DNA of 64,000 nt from Terracoccus luteus (GTDB taxonomy: Bacteria; Actinomycetota; Actinomycetes; Actinomycetales; Dermatophilaceae). The stretch spans positions 1,488,001 to 1,552,000 of the forward strand of contig NZ_RBXT01000001.1 in assembly GCF_003635045.1 (NCBI RefSeq), read 5' to 3'. Numbering within the stretch: position 1 is the stretch's first letter; the number at the start of each line of letters is the position of its first letter. Made by a program: the position numbers and the translations under genes. Shown here in pieces: positions 8,929 through 17,410 of the stretch. The notes under the pieces are model-generated. The model was not told where the DNA came from and did no database searches. It saw only the letters and a program-made list of their open reading frames with translations.

Positions 8929-9381
8929 CTAGGCGACGGACCGCCAGGCGCCCCACGCGGCGACGGCCACGAGCAGGCCGAGGTAGAGCAGCACGAGGCG
9001 GGTGTCGCCGAGCAGGCACCGCGAGCGCAGCAGGCCGTGTCGGCGCGCCCTCCAGTAGCCGGCGAAGCCGAGGCCGGCGAAGCCGAGCACCGCCCAGGGG
9101 CCGGCCAGCCAGGCGATGAGCGCCACGGTGGCGAAGACGCACAGCCGCAGCGGGTCGTCGCGCCCGCCGTGCGTCGCGTCCGTGGCCTCGTCGGGCGCCC
9201 CGTCGGGCGCCCCGTCGGGCGCCCCGTCGGATGCCCCGCCGTGCGGGGGCGCGGGTCGGGCTGGAGTGGGAGTGAGGTCGACGGCGCGGCCGTGCGGCTG
9301 TGCACCCTCCGACCTGACCGACTCGCCCGCCGCGTCCTCCCCGCCGCCGGGGCGGGGGTCGTGCGGGCCCGGCCCGGTCAC
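8929..9381 (-). CDS. Small membrane protein with DGAP repeats
   Basis: 150 aa; GTG at 9381 overlaps the stop of the gene before it (GTGA, 9378-9381). The first 75 residues are Pro/Gly/Asp-rich; four 12-nt tandem units (9189-9236) encode DGAPDGAPDGAP-type sequence. Then come two or three membrane segments (LCVFATVALIAWLAG, AVLGFAGLGFAGYW, LVLLYLGLLVAVAAWGAW) with a basic ARRHGLLRSR between them. It resembles 2TM-type helper or scaffold proteins only in layout. The start could be further in, after the low-complexity part; coupling favours 9381. Function unknown; the context is the Lgt-like/radical SAM operon. Confidence 0.65.
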   Translation of the reverse strand: MTGPGPHDPRPGGGEDAAGESVRSEGAQPHGRAVDLTPTPARPAPPHGGASDGAPDGAPDGAPDEATDATHGGRDDPLRLCVFATVALIAWLAGPWAVLGFAGLGFAGYWRARRHGLLRSRCLLGDTRLVLLYLGLLVAVAAWGAWRSVA

Positions 9382-9824
9382 GAGTACCCCGTCGCGAGCA
9401 GCGCGATGAGGCCGACACAGGCCCCACCGAGCACGACGACGACGGCGGCGAGGGTGATGACGAACCCCACCGCGTAGGGCCGCAGCCGCTCGCTCGCGAC
9501 GAGCAGCGACGCGACGACGAGGGCGACGAGCGGGGCGAGGACGAGCACCGTGACCCCCGAGCGCATCCGGCCGGCGACGGCCGCGGTGACGACGAGGAAG
9601 GCGATGGCGACGAGGCCGCCGACGAGCCTCCCGGGACGGCGCGGTGGTGGCCCGCCCGCAGAACCACCGGGCGGCCCCGAGGGAGGCCCGGACGGCGGCC
9701 CGGACGGCGGCCAGTAGGAGCCACCGGACCCGCCCGGCGGACCCCCGGCGGGAGGCTCCCCGGAGGGAGGTCCGGCCGGCGGCGTCCCACCCGCCGGCGG
9801 GAACAGGGGCGGAGGGACGCTCAC
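9378..9824 (-). CDS. Small Pro/Gly-rich membrane protein
   Basis: 148 aa; GTG at 9824 overlaps the radical SAM stop (GTGA, 9821-9824). Residues 1-52 are Pro/Gly/Ser (PPSGPPSGPPSGPPGG), likely a disordered cytoplasmic tail; then three membrane segments (RLVGGLVAIAFLVVTAAVAG; VTVLVLAPLVALVVASLLVA; YAVGFVITLAAVVVVLGGACVGLIALL). No enzyme motif. Direct coupling to the radical SAM enzyme suggests a partner at the membrane, for instance for delivering or holding a lipid substrate, but that is inference. No family recognised. Confidence 0.7.
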   Translation of the reverse strand: MSVPPPLFPPAGGTPPAGPPSGEPPAGGPPGGSGGSYWPPSGPPSGPPSGPPGGSAGGPPPRRPGRLVGGLVAIAFLVVTAAVAGRMRSGVTVLVLAPLVALVVASLLVASERLRPYAVGFVITLAAVVVVLGGACVGLIALLATGYS

Positions 9825-11494
9825 GACGTCACGACCTCTGGCTCGGACGCAGACCCGACCCCGGTCCCGAAAGCCTCCGTCGCCGGCCCCGCCACCGGGG
9901 TCAGCGACAGAGTGCGCCGACCCGGGGCGGCGCTCACCGACAGCCGCTGCTCGGCGAGCCGGGGCCAGGCCTGCACGGCGCAGAACGGGGCGCACTGGTC
10001 GGCGGCGTCGGGGCCGCGCGTCCCGACGTGCACGCAGCACTGCGTGAGCCGCTCCTCGATCATCGTCGAGACGTCCATGAACGGCTTGACGGTGATGCGC
10101 ACGACGCGCTCGGCGAGCAGCCGCCTCAGCCGGCGTCGCTGGCCCGGCAGGCGCGACCCGGCGAGGGTGGCGAGGGTGCCGACGCCGAGGTCGCACCCGT
10201 CGCAGATGCCCCGCCACAGGTCGCCCACCTGCGGATGCGACAGCGACGACTGCTCGCTCAGCAGCCCGAGCACGGACTCCTTGACGGCAGAGCGCAGCCC
10301 GGCCGGCAGCGACTGGTCGGTGACCCGGTTCGCCAGCAGGTCGGGGGCGAGGTCGAGCCACTCGAGCAGCCGGTCGTGCCCGACGGCGCGCGTCAGCGAG
10401 GTCCACGCCCCCGAGTCGTCGCGCAGCAGGTAGCCCACCGACGCGCAGTGCGGGTGCGAGCACGGCAGGGCGGTGAGGTCGCGCCACGTCACCACCCCAC
10501 CGGTCTGCGGCCCCAGGCGGGCGAGCACCCCGGTGTGCGTGAGCCGTTCGAGCGGGTCGATGGCGCCGCTGCGGCCGCTGCCGAACTGCGGCTGCACCGA
10601 CACGCCGCCGACGTAGGGCGTCTCGAGGGCGCGCAGCACGACGTGGCCGATCTCGTCGTCGTTGACCCCGAGGGCCGCCGTCATCGTCAGGGTCATGAAG
10701 ACCTCGGCGGCCGCGAGCCGCTCGATGGCGAGGTCCTTGAACCGGCGCAGGTCGGCGCCGCGGTGGTGACGCGACGCCTCGGCGCTCGCGCCGTCGTACT
10801 GCAGGTACACCTCGACGCGCTCGCGGTGCCGGTGCAGCAGCGCGACGAGGGCGTCGTCGCGGGCGACGGTCAGCCCGTTCGTGTTGACCAGGATGCGCAC
10901 GATCGGCCGCTCGACGAGGGCGTCGAGCAGCTCGGCCAGCTGCGGGTGCAGCGTCGGCTCGCCGCCCGAGAGCATGAGGACGTCGAGGCGCCCGTCCTCG
11001 CGGGCGAGACGCGCGTCGACGTTCGCGAGCACCTCCGCCACCGGCGCCACACCGCTCAGGGCCGGAGCCGAGTCGGCGAAGCACGTGGGGCAGCGCAGGT
11101 TGCAGTGCTCGGTGACGTCCTCGACGAGGATGCAGGTGTGCTGGGTCTGCATGGCCGGCAGGCCGTGGGCGTACGCCTCGGGCACGGGCAGGTAGTTGCC
11201 GACGCGGTCGGGCACGTGCGACTTCGTCGGGGCGGTCCACTGCTCGAGGTAGGTGAGGATCTCGGGCGACTCGTCGTAGAGCGTGCGCACGAGACCGTGC
11301 TCCCGGCATCCGCGTTCGAGCCACACGCGGCCGTCGCGCTCGGCCAGCCAGCCGCTGAGCCGCGGCACGTCGGCGAGGTCACGGTCGGGCTGCTCGTCGT
11401 GGCACCGCGGGCAGAACGCCACGACGTACCGGTGGATGCGGTCGCCGCGCAGCGGGCGGCCGGCTCCGGCGGCGGGGGAGTGGGGCGGGCTCAC
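9821..11494 (-). CDS. Radical SAM protein of the tetraether lipid synthase (Tes, COG1964) type
   Basis: 557 aa; GTG at 11494 overlaps the Lgt-like stop (GTGA, 11491-11494). Domains by eye: a Cys-bearing N-terminal part (C28, C31, C63; FCPRCHDE, RGCREHG), the radical SAM cluster motif C131-NLR-C135-PT-C138-FADS, the SAM-binding GGEPTLHP, a YLQYDG segment, and a C-terminal half with extra Cys pairs (PCSHPHC, ICDGCDLG, TQCCVHV, CAPFCA). The late block KPFMDVSTMIEERL-TQCCVH-PFCAVQAW resembles the end of archaeal Tes (MJ0619-like), which carries extra Fe-S clusters and joins lipid tails by C-C bonds. The reaction here is not proven: tail-to-tail coupling, methylation or another C-H chemistry are all possible. 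Its neighbour is a lipid-handling Lgt homologue. Confidence 0.8.
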   Translation of the reverse strand: MSPPHSPAAGAGRPLRGDRIHRYVVAFCPRCHDEQPDRDLADVPRLSGWLAERDGRVWLERGCREHGLVRTLYDESPEILTYLEQWTAPTKSHVPDRVGNYLPVPEAYAHGLPAMQTQHTCILVEDVTEHCNLRCPTCFADSAPALSGVAPVAEVLANVDARLAREDGRLDVLMLSGGEPTLHPQLAELLDALVERPIVRILVNTNGLTVARDDALVALLHRHRERVEVYLQYDGASAEASRHHRGADLRRFKDLAIERLAAAEVFMTLTMTAALGVNDDEIGHVVLRALETPYVGGVSVQPQFGSGRSGAIDPLERLTHTGVLARLGPQTGGVVTWRDLTALPCSHPHCASVGYLLRDDSGAWTSLTRAVGHDRLLEWLDLAPDLLANRVTDQSLPAGLRSAVKESVLGLLSEQSSLSHPQVGDLWRGICDGCDLGVGTLATLAGSRLPGQRRRLRRLLAERVVRITVKPFMDVSTMIEERLTQCCVHVGTRGPDAADQCAPFCAVQAWPRLAEQRLSVSAAPGRRTLSLTPVAGPATEAFGTGVGSASEPEVVTS

Positions 11495-12270
11495 GTGGCC
11501 TCCTGCAGTCGGGCTGAGGGACGGGGTGCGGCGAGCACGACGACGGCGCGCCACACCGCGAGCGGTGCGAGCACCGCGAGGACGAGCTGGGGGCGGGTGA
11601 GGCCGGCCCACGCCACCTCGTTGCCGCGCACGAACTCGACGGCGAAGCGGAAGACGGCGTAGGCCGCGATGTAAAGGGTGAAGAGGCCGGCGGGCTCGGC
11701 CAGCCGGTCGCGCCAGCGCAGCAGCACCGCGAGCGCGACGAGGTGGAAGACGATCTCGTAGACGAACGACGGGTGCAGCGCCACCCCGGCGGGGGCGCCC
11801 ACCCGCGCCGCGGCATCCGGCGCGAGCACGATGCCCCACCCGGCCCCCGTCGGCGTGCCCGGGCTCTCGGTGAGCAGGCACCCGACCCGGCCGACGGCGA
11901 GGCCCGCGGCGACGGCGGGCGCGAAGAGCGCCCCGGTACGGGCGCGGTTGCCGGTGAGGCGCTTGCCGAGCAGCACGCCGAGGTAGGCGCCGACGAGGCC
12001 GCCGATGACGCTGCGGTTGCCGAGGACGAACTGCTCGACGAGGCCGGCGTTCTCACGCAGGTCGAGGTGCTGCAGCCACGTCCCGGCGTACATGAAGACG
12101 GCACCCCAGGCCAGGCCCACGGCCACGACCGCCCACAGGCGCGGGTCGTGCTCACGGCGACGGCGCATCTCGGCGTGCAGCACGGCGAAGGCGACGAGCA
12201 GACCCAGCGCGACGAAGGCCTCGTGGGTGCCGACGACGAGGCCGCCGAGCTCGAGCAGCACCGGATGCAT
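11491..12270 (-). CDS. Lgt-like (prolipoprotein diacylglyceryl transferase family) membrane protein
   Basis: 259 aa, about seven membrane segments. Family features seen: VGRVGCLL (the GR-G of the Lgt signature), HPSFVYE, and YAVFRFAVEFVR (Tyr, Arg and Glu of the essential C-terminal helix). But where Lgt enzymes have an invariant SFHGG-type histidine, this has SVIGG, and the N after GR-G is Cys. It is therefore probably not the housekeeping Lgt but a paralogue that may use phosphatidylglycerol differently. First gene of the coupled minus-strand operon with the Tes-like radical SAM gene. ATG at 12270 has no Shine-Dalgarno sequence but lies 6 nt after CACAGT, fitting a leaderless mRNA. Alternative: a true Lgt with divergent alignment. 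Confidence 0.75.
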   Translation of the reverse strand: MHPVLLELGGLVVGTHEAFVALGLLVAFAVLHAEMRRRREHDPRLWAVVAVGLAWGAVFMYAGTWLQHLDLRENAGLVEQFVLGNRSVIGGLVGAYLGVLLGKRLTGNRARTGALFAPAVAAGLAVGRVGCLLTESPGTPTGAGWGIVLAPDAAARVGAPAGVALHPSFVYEIVFHLVALAVLLRWRDRLAEPAGLFTLYIAAYAVFRFAVEFVRGNEVAWAGLTRPQLVLAVLAPLAVWRAVVVLAAPRPSARLQEAT

Positions 12271-12448
12271 GGCGCCACTGTGGCACGCGGTGGGCACGGC
12301 CGGCGTGAGTACGCCCACCCGGTCGGGCCCGTTTTCCGGCAGGGCCCGCCGCGTCGCTAGATTGTCTCCCGCCGGTCGACGTGGACCGGTCACCACCCTC
12401 GGGCCCACGAGGTCTCGGGGAGCTTCCCGAACCAAGGACGGACACAGC
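12271..12448. promoter_or_regulatory. Divergent promoter region, Lgt-like operon and ald
   Basis: 178 bp between divergent starts. For the minus operon, CACAGT 6 nt before the ATG at 12270 is the likely -10. For ald, TAGATT at 12358-12363 is a good -10, giving an untranslated leader of about 80 nt that ends in AAGGAC before the ATG; no clear -35 is seen 17 bp upstream. I see no convincing palindromic operator. Confidence 0.5.
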
Positions 12449-13564
12449 ATGAAGGTCGGCATCCCCCGCGAGGTCAAGAACCACGAGTACCGGGTGGCGC
12501 TCACCCCCATCGGTGCCCACGAGCTCACGCAGCACGGCCACGAGGTCCTCGTCGAGAAGGATGCCGGCGTCGGCTCGCAGATCTCGGACGACGACTTCGT
12601 CGCCGCGGGGGCCCGCATCATCGACTCCGCGGACGAGGTGTGGGGCGAGGCCGACATGGTGCTCAAGGTCAAGGAGCCGGTGGCCGAGGAGTACCACCGC
12701 ATGCGCGAGGACCTCACCCTCTTCACCTACCTGCACCTCGCCGCCGACAAGCCGCTCACCGAGGAGCTGGCGACGCGCAAGGTCACCGGCATCGCCTACG
12801 AGACGGTGCAGCTGCCCTCGGGCGCGCTGCCGCTGCTCTACCCGATGTCCGAGGTCGCCGGCTGCCTCGCGCCCCAGGTCGGGGCCCACTCGCTCATGCG
12901 CGCCCAGGGCGGGCGTGGCGTGCTCATGGGCGGCGTCGGCGGGGTCGCCAACGCCAAGGTCGTCATCATCGGTGCGGGCGTCTCGGGGCAGAACGCGGCC
13001 AACATCGCCCTCGGCATGGGCGCCGACGTCACCCTGCTCGACACCGACCTCGACAAGCTGCGCATGTCGTTCTGGCGCTACGACAACCGGGTGCACGGTC
13101 TCGCGTCGTCGAAGCTGGCCATCCAGCAGCAGGTCATGGAGGCCGACATGGTCATCGGGGCCGTGCTCATCCCCGGCGCCGCGGCGCCGAAGCTCGTGAC
13201 GAACGACCTCGTGGCGCAGATGAAGCCGGGCTCGGTGCTCGTCGACATCGCCATCGACCAGGGCGGCTGCTTCGAGGACTCGCACGCGACGACCCACGCC
13301 GACCCGACCTACCAGGTGCACCAGTCGGTGTTCTACTGCGTGGCCAACATGCCCGGCGCCGTGCCGAACACCTCGACCTACGCCCTGACCAACGCGACGC
13401 TGCCCTACGCGGTCAAGCTGGCCAACCAGGGCTGGCGCGACGCGCTGCGCGGCGACGCCGCCCTCGGCCTGGGCCTCAACACGCACGCCGGGCACGTCAC
13501 CTACGGCCCCGTCGCCGAGGCGCACGGCATGTCGTCGGTCAGCCTGGAGGAGGCGCTCTCCTGA
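12449..13564 (+). CDS. ald: Alanine dehydrogenase
   Basis: 371 aa, exactly the family length. Starts [20 protein letters not shown]; contains the catalytic-region [11 protein letters not shown], the signature [15 protein letters not shown], and the Rossmann loop [14 protein letters not shown]. Oxidatively deaminates L-alanine to pyruvate with NAD, reversible. ATG at 12449 preceded by AAGGAC. Ald in actinobacteria is often induced by alanine through an Lrp-type regulator; none is adjacent here. The next gene, xerD, starts right after the stop. Confidence 0.95.
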   Translation: MKVGIPREVKNHEYRVALTPIGAHELTQHGHEVLVEKDAGVGSQISDDDFVAAGARIIDSADEVWGEADMVLKVKEPVAEEYHRMREDLTLFTYLHLAADKPLTEELATRKVTGIAYETVQLPSGALPLLYPMSEVAGCLAPQVGAHSLMRAQGGRGVLMGGVGGVANAKVVIIGAGVSGQNAANIALGMGADVTLLDTDLDKLRMSFWRYDNRVHGLASSKLAIQQQVMEADMVIGAVLIPGAAAPKLVTNDLVAQMKPGSVLVDIAIDQGGCFEDSHATTHADPTYQVHQSVFYCVANMPGAVPNTSTYALTNATLPYAVKLANQGWRDALRGDAALGLGLNTHAGHVTYGPVAEAHGMSSVSLEEALS

Positions 13565-13569
13565 CGGAG

Positions 13570-14580
13570 GTGCCCGCCCCGGGTGCCGGCCCCCGCCAGG
13601 GAGCCGGCACCCGGGAGACCTCCGGCCCGACTCCGGACGAGCCGGACGGGTCGGATGCCGGTCGGCCGGCGACCTTGCTGGAGCGCGCGGTCCGCGGCTG
13701 GCTGGCCCACGTCCGCGTCGAGAAGGGGGCGTCGGCCAACACCCTGTCGGCCTACGCCCGGGACCTGCGCCGGTACGTCGAGCACCTCGACGGTCGCGGC
13801 GTGAGCGACCCGCGGCAGGTGCGTGAGGTCGACGTCTCCGACTTCCTCGCCTCGCTGTACGACCGCGGCCTCGCCTCCTCGTCGGTGGCGCGCACGCTCG
13901 TCGCCGTCCGGGGCTTCCACCGCTTCCTCGCCCTCGAGGGCGAGACGCCGACCGACCCGGCCGCGGCGGTGCCCCCGCCCCGGCCACCGGCCCGGCTGCC
14001 CAAGGCGATCCCGGTCGAGTCGGTCGAGCGGCTGCTCGAGGCGTCGTCGGTGGGCGACACCGCCGAGTCGCTGCGTGACCGGGCCCTGCTCGAGCTGCTC
14101 TACGGCGTCGGGGCGCGCATCGGCGAGGCCGTCGCGCTCGACGTCGACGACCTCGACCTGCGACCGCGCGGCGGCGTGGTCCGCCTGCTCGGCAAGGGCT
14201 CGAAGGAGCGGGTCGTGCCCGTCGGCCGGTACGCCGTCGAGGCCGTCGACGCCTACCTCGTGCGGGGGCGCCCCGCCCTCGTGCGCGACGGCCGCGGCGG
14301 GCCGGGGCTCTTCCTCGGCACCCGGGGCCAGCGCCTCTCGCGGCAGTCGGCCTGGCTCGTGCTGCAGCGGACGGCCGAGCGGGCGGGCCTGCGCGAGCAC
14401 GTGTCACCGCACACCCTGCGCCACTCCTTCGCGACGCACCTGCTCGACGGCGGGGCCGACGTGCGCGTCGTGCAGGAGCTGCTCGGCCACGCGTCGGTGA
14501 CGACGACGCAGGTCTACACGATGGTGTCGGTGCAGCGGCTGCGCGAGGTGTACGCGGGAGCCCACCCCCGGGCCCGCTGA
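13570..14580 (+). CDS. xerD: Site-specific tyrosine recombinase XerD
   Basis: 336 aa from the GTG at 13570. The core begins near [30 protein letters not shown], so the first 35 residues (Pro/Gly-rich) are an extension; TTG at 13675 is the alternative start and would give 301 aa, close to normal XerD. Catalytic set visible: R in GARIGEA, K in [12 protein letters not shown] in [12 protein letters not shown] in [13 protein letters not shown], and the Tyr of VYTMV. Resolves chromosome dimers at dif with XerC and FtsK. Position before parA-scpA-scpB is the standard actinobacterial order. Confidence 0.92.
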   Translation: MPAPGAGPRQGAGTRETSGPTPDEPDGSDAGRPATLLERAVRGWLAHVRVEKGASANTLSAYARDLRRYVEHLDGRGVSDPRQVREVDVSDFLASLYDRGLASSSVARTLVAVRGFHRFLALEGETPTDPAAAVPPPRPPARLPKAIPVESVERLLEASSVGDTAESLRDRALLELLYGVGARIGEAVALDVDDLDLRPRGGVVRLLGKGSKERVVPVGRYAVEAVDAYLVRGRPALVRDGRGGPGLFLGTRGQRLSRQSAWLVLQRTAERAGLREHVSPHTLRHSFATHLLDGGADVRVVQELLGHASVTTTQVYTMVSVQRLREVYAGAHPRAR

Positions 14581-14638
14581 TAGGGTCGCTCGTGATCGGC
14601 GAGAGGCCGACCGCGGCGTGCCGGTGACGGGGCGAGGA

Positions 14639-15688
14639 ATGGACCATCCGGTGAACGAGGAGTCACGCGAGACGATGCAGAGCGACCACCTGGACGACTC
14701 GGCTCCCGCGACCGCACCGCACCACGAGACCCCGCCGCAGCCGGTCGAGCAGGAGCACCGAACCGCCGACCGCGTCGAGCAGGGCCGACAGGGCGAGCTC
14801 GTCGAGCACAGCGCGACGCTGCCCGGCACCGAGCGCGCCGGCGTCGGGGCCAACGGCCCCACCGGGCGACCGCTTCCCGACTTCCCGGTGCCGGCCCCCC
14901 TCACCAGCCACGGCCCCGCCCGCATCATCGCCATGTGCAACCAGAAGGGCGGCGTCGGCAAGACGACGACGACGATCAACCTCGGGGCGGCGCTGGCCGA
15001 GCTCGGCCGCAAGGTGCTCGTCATCGACTTCGACCCGCAGGGCGCGCTCTCGGTGGGCCTGGGCGTCAACGCGCAGGGCCTCGACGTCACGATCTACAAC
15101 CTCCTCGTCGAGCGCGGTCACGACATCCGCGACGTCATCGAGCACACCCGCACGCCCGACCTCGACGTGGTGCCGGCCAACATCGACCTGTCGGCCGCCG
15201 AGGTGCAGCTCGTCGGCGAGGTGGCCCGCGAGCAGATCCTCGCCCGCGTGCTGCGCCCGGTCGTCGACGACTACGACGTCATCCTCATCGACTGCCAGCC
15301 CTCGCTCGGGCTGCTCACCGTCAACGCGCTGACCGCGGCCCACGGCGTCGTCATCCCGCTCGAGTGCGAGTTCTTCGCCATGCGAGGCGTCGCCCTGCTC
15401 ATCGACACGATCGAGAAGATCACCGACCGGCTCAACCCCCGGCTGCACGTCGACGGCATCCTCGCCACGATGTACGACGGTCGCACGCTGCACAGCCGCG
15501 AGGTCGTGCGCTCGGTCGTCGACCACTTCGGCGACCAGGTGTTCCACACCGTCATCAGCCGCACGGTGAAGTTCCCCGACGCCACGCTCGCCGCCGAGCC
15601 CATCACGTCGTACTCCTCCGAGCACTCCGGGGCGAGCGCCTACCGGCAGCTGGCGCGCGAGCTCATCGCGCGCGGTGGCGCGGCCTGA
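14639..15688 (+). CDS. parA: ParA-family ATPase
   Basis: 349 aa from ATG 14639, which has GGGGCGAGGA directly before it; ATG 14675 is the alternative. The first 90 residues are polar and variable. Then IIAMCNQKGGVGKTTTTINL (deviant Walker A from about residue 103), LVIDFDPQGALSVGLG (Walker A'), VILIDCQPSLGLLTVNAL (Walker B). Unlike parAB at oriC this copy has no parB beside it; it belongs to the conserved xerD-parA-scpAB cluster and probably serves chromosome organisation with ScpAB. TAGGGT at 14581-14586 is a plausible -10 with a 45-50 nt leader. Confidence 0.9.
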   Translation: MDHPVNEESRETMQSDHLDDSAPATAPHHETPPQPVEQEHRTADRVEQGRQGELVEHSATLPGTERAGVGANGPTGRPLPDFPVPAPLTSHGPARIIAMCNQKGGVGKTTTTINLGAALAELGRKVLVIDFDPQGALSVGLGVNAQGLDVTIYNLLVERGHDIRDVIEHTRTPDLDVVPANIDLSAAEVQLVGEVAREQILARVLRPVVDDYDVILIDCQPSLGLLTVNALTAAHGVVIPLECEFFAMRGVALLIDTIEKITDRLNPRLHVDGILATMYDGRTLHSREVVRSVVDHFGDQVFHTVISRTVKFPDATLAAEPITSYSSEHSGASAYRQLARELIARGGAA

Positions 15689-15693
15689 GGGCC

Positions 15694-16782
15694 ATGACCG
15701 TCCCGTCCGTCACCGGCGCCACCGCGACCGCCCCCGCGGTGGGTCCGACCACGCCGCAGGCAGATCCGGCGGAGCAGCCCGAGGGCGACTTCCCCGTCGG
15801 GCGAGCCACGAGCGGGGCGGCTGCCGTCCCCGGCGGGGTCATCACGCGCCGCGGCGGCACCCCGTTCGAGGTGCACCTCGAGAACTTCAGCGGACCCTTC
15901 GACCTGCTGCTCGGGCTCATCAGCAAGCACAAGCTCGACATCACCGAGATCGCCCTCGCCCAGGTGACCGACGAGTTCATCGCGCACATCCGCGCGGCCC
16001 GCGAGGCGGGTGGCGAGTGGGACCTCGGGCAGGCGTCGGAGTTCCTCCTCGTCGCCGCCACGCTGCTCGACCTCAAGGCGGCGCGGCTGCTGCCGAACTC
16101 GAGCCCGCAGGACGACGAGGACCTCGCCCTCATCGAGGCCCGCGACCTGCTCTTCGCCCGACTGCTGCAGTACCGGGCCTACAAGCAGATCGCCGACACC
16201 TTCCGCGACCGCATGGCCGGCGCCGGCCGGCTCACGCCGCGACAGGCCGGGCTCGAGCCGGAGTTCGCGACCCTGCTGCCCGAGCTCGTCATCGCCGTCA
16301 CGCCCGAGCAGTTCGCCCGCATCGCGGCCCGGGCCATGACCCCGAAGATCCCCCCGACCGTCGGCCTCGAGCACCTGCACGCACCGCAGGTCAGCGTGCG
16401 CGAGCAGGCCACCCTCATCGTCGACCGGCTCCGCCGCCGTGGCCAGAGCTCCTTCCGGGCGCTCGTCGAGGATGCCGACAGCACCCTCGTGATCGTCGCG
16501 CGCTTCCTCGCGCTGCTCGAGCTCTTCAAGGAGGCCGCCGTCGCGTTCGAGCAGGCCGAGGCCCTCGGTGAGCTCGAGGTGCGCTGGACCGGCTCGACCG
16601 AGGGGGACGTGTCCATCGACGACGAGTTCGACGAGTTCGACGAGACGGACGAGGCCGACGACCCCAGCGCCGACGACACGGACGGGACCGACGACACCGA
16701 CGGCGGCGCCGACGACGACACGACGGGCGGGACGGCGTCGGACGCCGCCGCCCCGGCCCAGGCAGGAGTACGCGATGAGTGA
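15694..16782 (+). CDS. scpA: Segregation and condensation protein A
   Basis: 362 aa, ATG at 15694, five bases after parA. Core from about residue 55: FEVHLENFSGPFDLLLGLISKHKLDITEIALAQVTDEF, then EFLLVAATLLDLKAARLLP and a C-terminal winged helix (FRALVEDADSTLVIVARFLALLELFKEAAVAFEQ). Kleisin subunit that bridges SMC heads in the condensin complex. The last 60 residues are a strongly acidic Asp/Thr tail (DDTDGTDDTDGGADDD), longer than usual. Overlaps scpB by 8 bp. Confidence 0.93.
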   Translation: MTVPSVTGATATAPAVGPTTPQADPAEQPEGDFPVGRATSGAAAVPGGVITRRGGTPFEVHLENFSGPFDLLLGLISKHKLDITEIALAQVTDEFIAHIRAAREAGGEWDLGQASEFLLVAATLLDLKAARLLPNSSPQDDEDLALIEARDLLFARLLQYRAYKQIADTFRDRMAGAGRLTPRQAGLEPEFATLLPELVIAVTPEQFARIAARAMTPKIPPTVGLEHLHAPQVSVREQATLIVDRLRRRGQSSFRALVEDADSTLVIVARFLALLELFKEAAVAFEQAEALGELEVRWTGSTEGDVSIDDEFDEFDETDEADDPSADDTDGTDDTDGGADDDTTGGTASDAAAPAQAGVRDE

Positions 16783-17410
16783 CCTCGACGAGCAGGTCGG
16801 CGCCGACCCGGAGGTGAGCGGCGACGCCGACGAGGCGGCCCTCGACGTCAGGACGCTGCCCGGGGGTCTGCCCGCCGCGCTCGAGGCCGTCCTCATGGTC
16901 GTCGACGAGCCGGTCACCGAGGTCGCCCTCGCGACGGCCCTCGAGCAGCCGGTCGACACCGTGCGCGAGCACCTCGTGGCCCTCGAGGCCGACTACACGG
17001 CATCCGAGCGTGGTTTCACCCTGCGCCAGATCGCGGGCGGGTGGCGGTTCTACAGCCGCGCCGAGCTCGCACCGGTCGTCGAGAAGTTCGTGCTCGACGG
17101 CCAGCAGGCCAAGCTGACCCAGGCGTCGCTCGAGACGCTCGCCGTCATCGCGTACCGTCAGCCCGTCTCACGATCGCGCGTCAGCGCCGTGCGGGGCGTC
17201 AACGTCGACGGGGTCGTGCGCACCCTCGTCTCGCGGGGGCTCGTCGAGGAGGTCCCCGACCCCGGCGACGGCGGTGCGGCGCTGTACGCGACGACCCCGT
17301 ACTTCCTCCAGCGCATGGGTCTCGACTCGCTCGACGACCTGCCCGCCCTCGCCCCCTATCTGCCCGACGCCGACGTCATCGACGAGCTCGTCGAGGAAGG
17401 ACACTCATGA
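16775..17410 (+). CDS. scpB: Segregation and condensation protein B
   Basis: 211 aa, ATG at 16775 with GGCAGGAG upstream, inside the end of scpA. Two winged-helix domains: LPAALEAVLMVVDEPVTEVALATAL and TQASLETLAVIAYRQPVSRSRVSAVRGVNVDGVVRTLVSRGLVEEV. Partner of ScpA in the SMC complex. Stop overlaps the rluB start as ATGA. Confidence 0.93.
   Translation: MSDLDEQVGADPEVSGDADEAALDVRTLPGGLPAALEAVLMVVDEPVTEVALATALEQPVDTVREHLVALEADYTASERGFTLRQIAGGWRFYSRAELAPVVEKFVLDGQQAKLTQASLETLAVIAYRQPVSRSRVSAVRGVNVDGVVRTLVSRGLVEEVPDPGDGGAALYATTPYFLQRMGLDSLDDLPALAPYLPDADVIDELVEEGHS

Noticed and set aside
11491-12726. Longer Lgt-like protein starting near 12726
   Set aside because: The added 150 residues are antisense of ald and its leader; the ATG at 12270 begins the homologous part and has a fitting -10.
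13570-14580. Phage or integron integrase
   Set aside because: The gene lies in the conserved xerD-parA-scpAB order and no att duplication, phage gene or tRNA target is beside it.
14618-14638. GTG at 14618 as the parA start
   Set aside because: No ribosome site; the ATG at 14639 directly follows GGGGCGAGGA.
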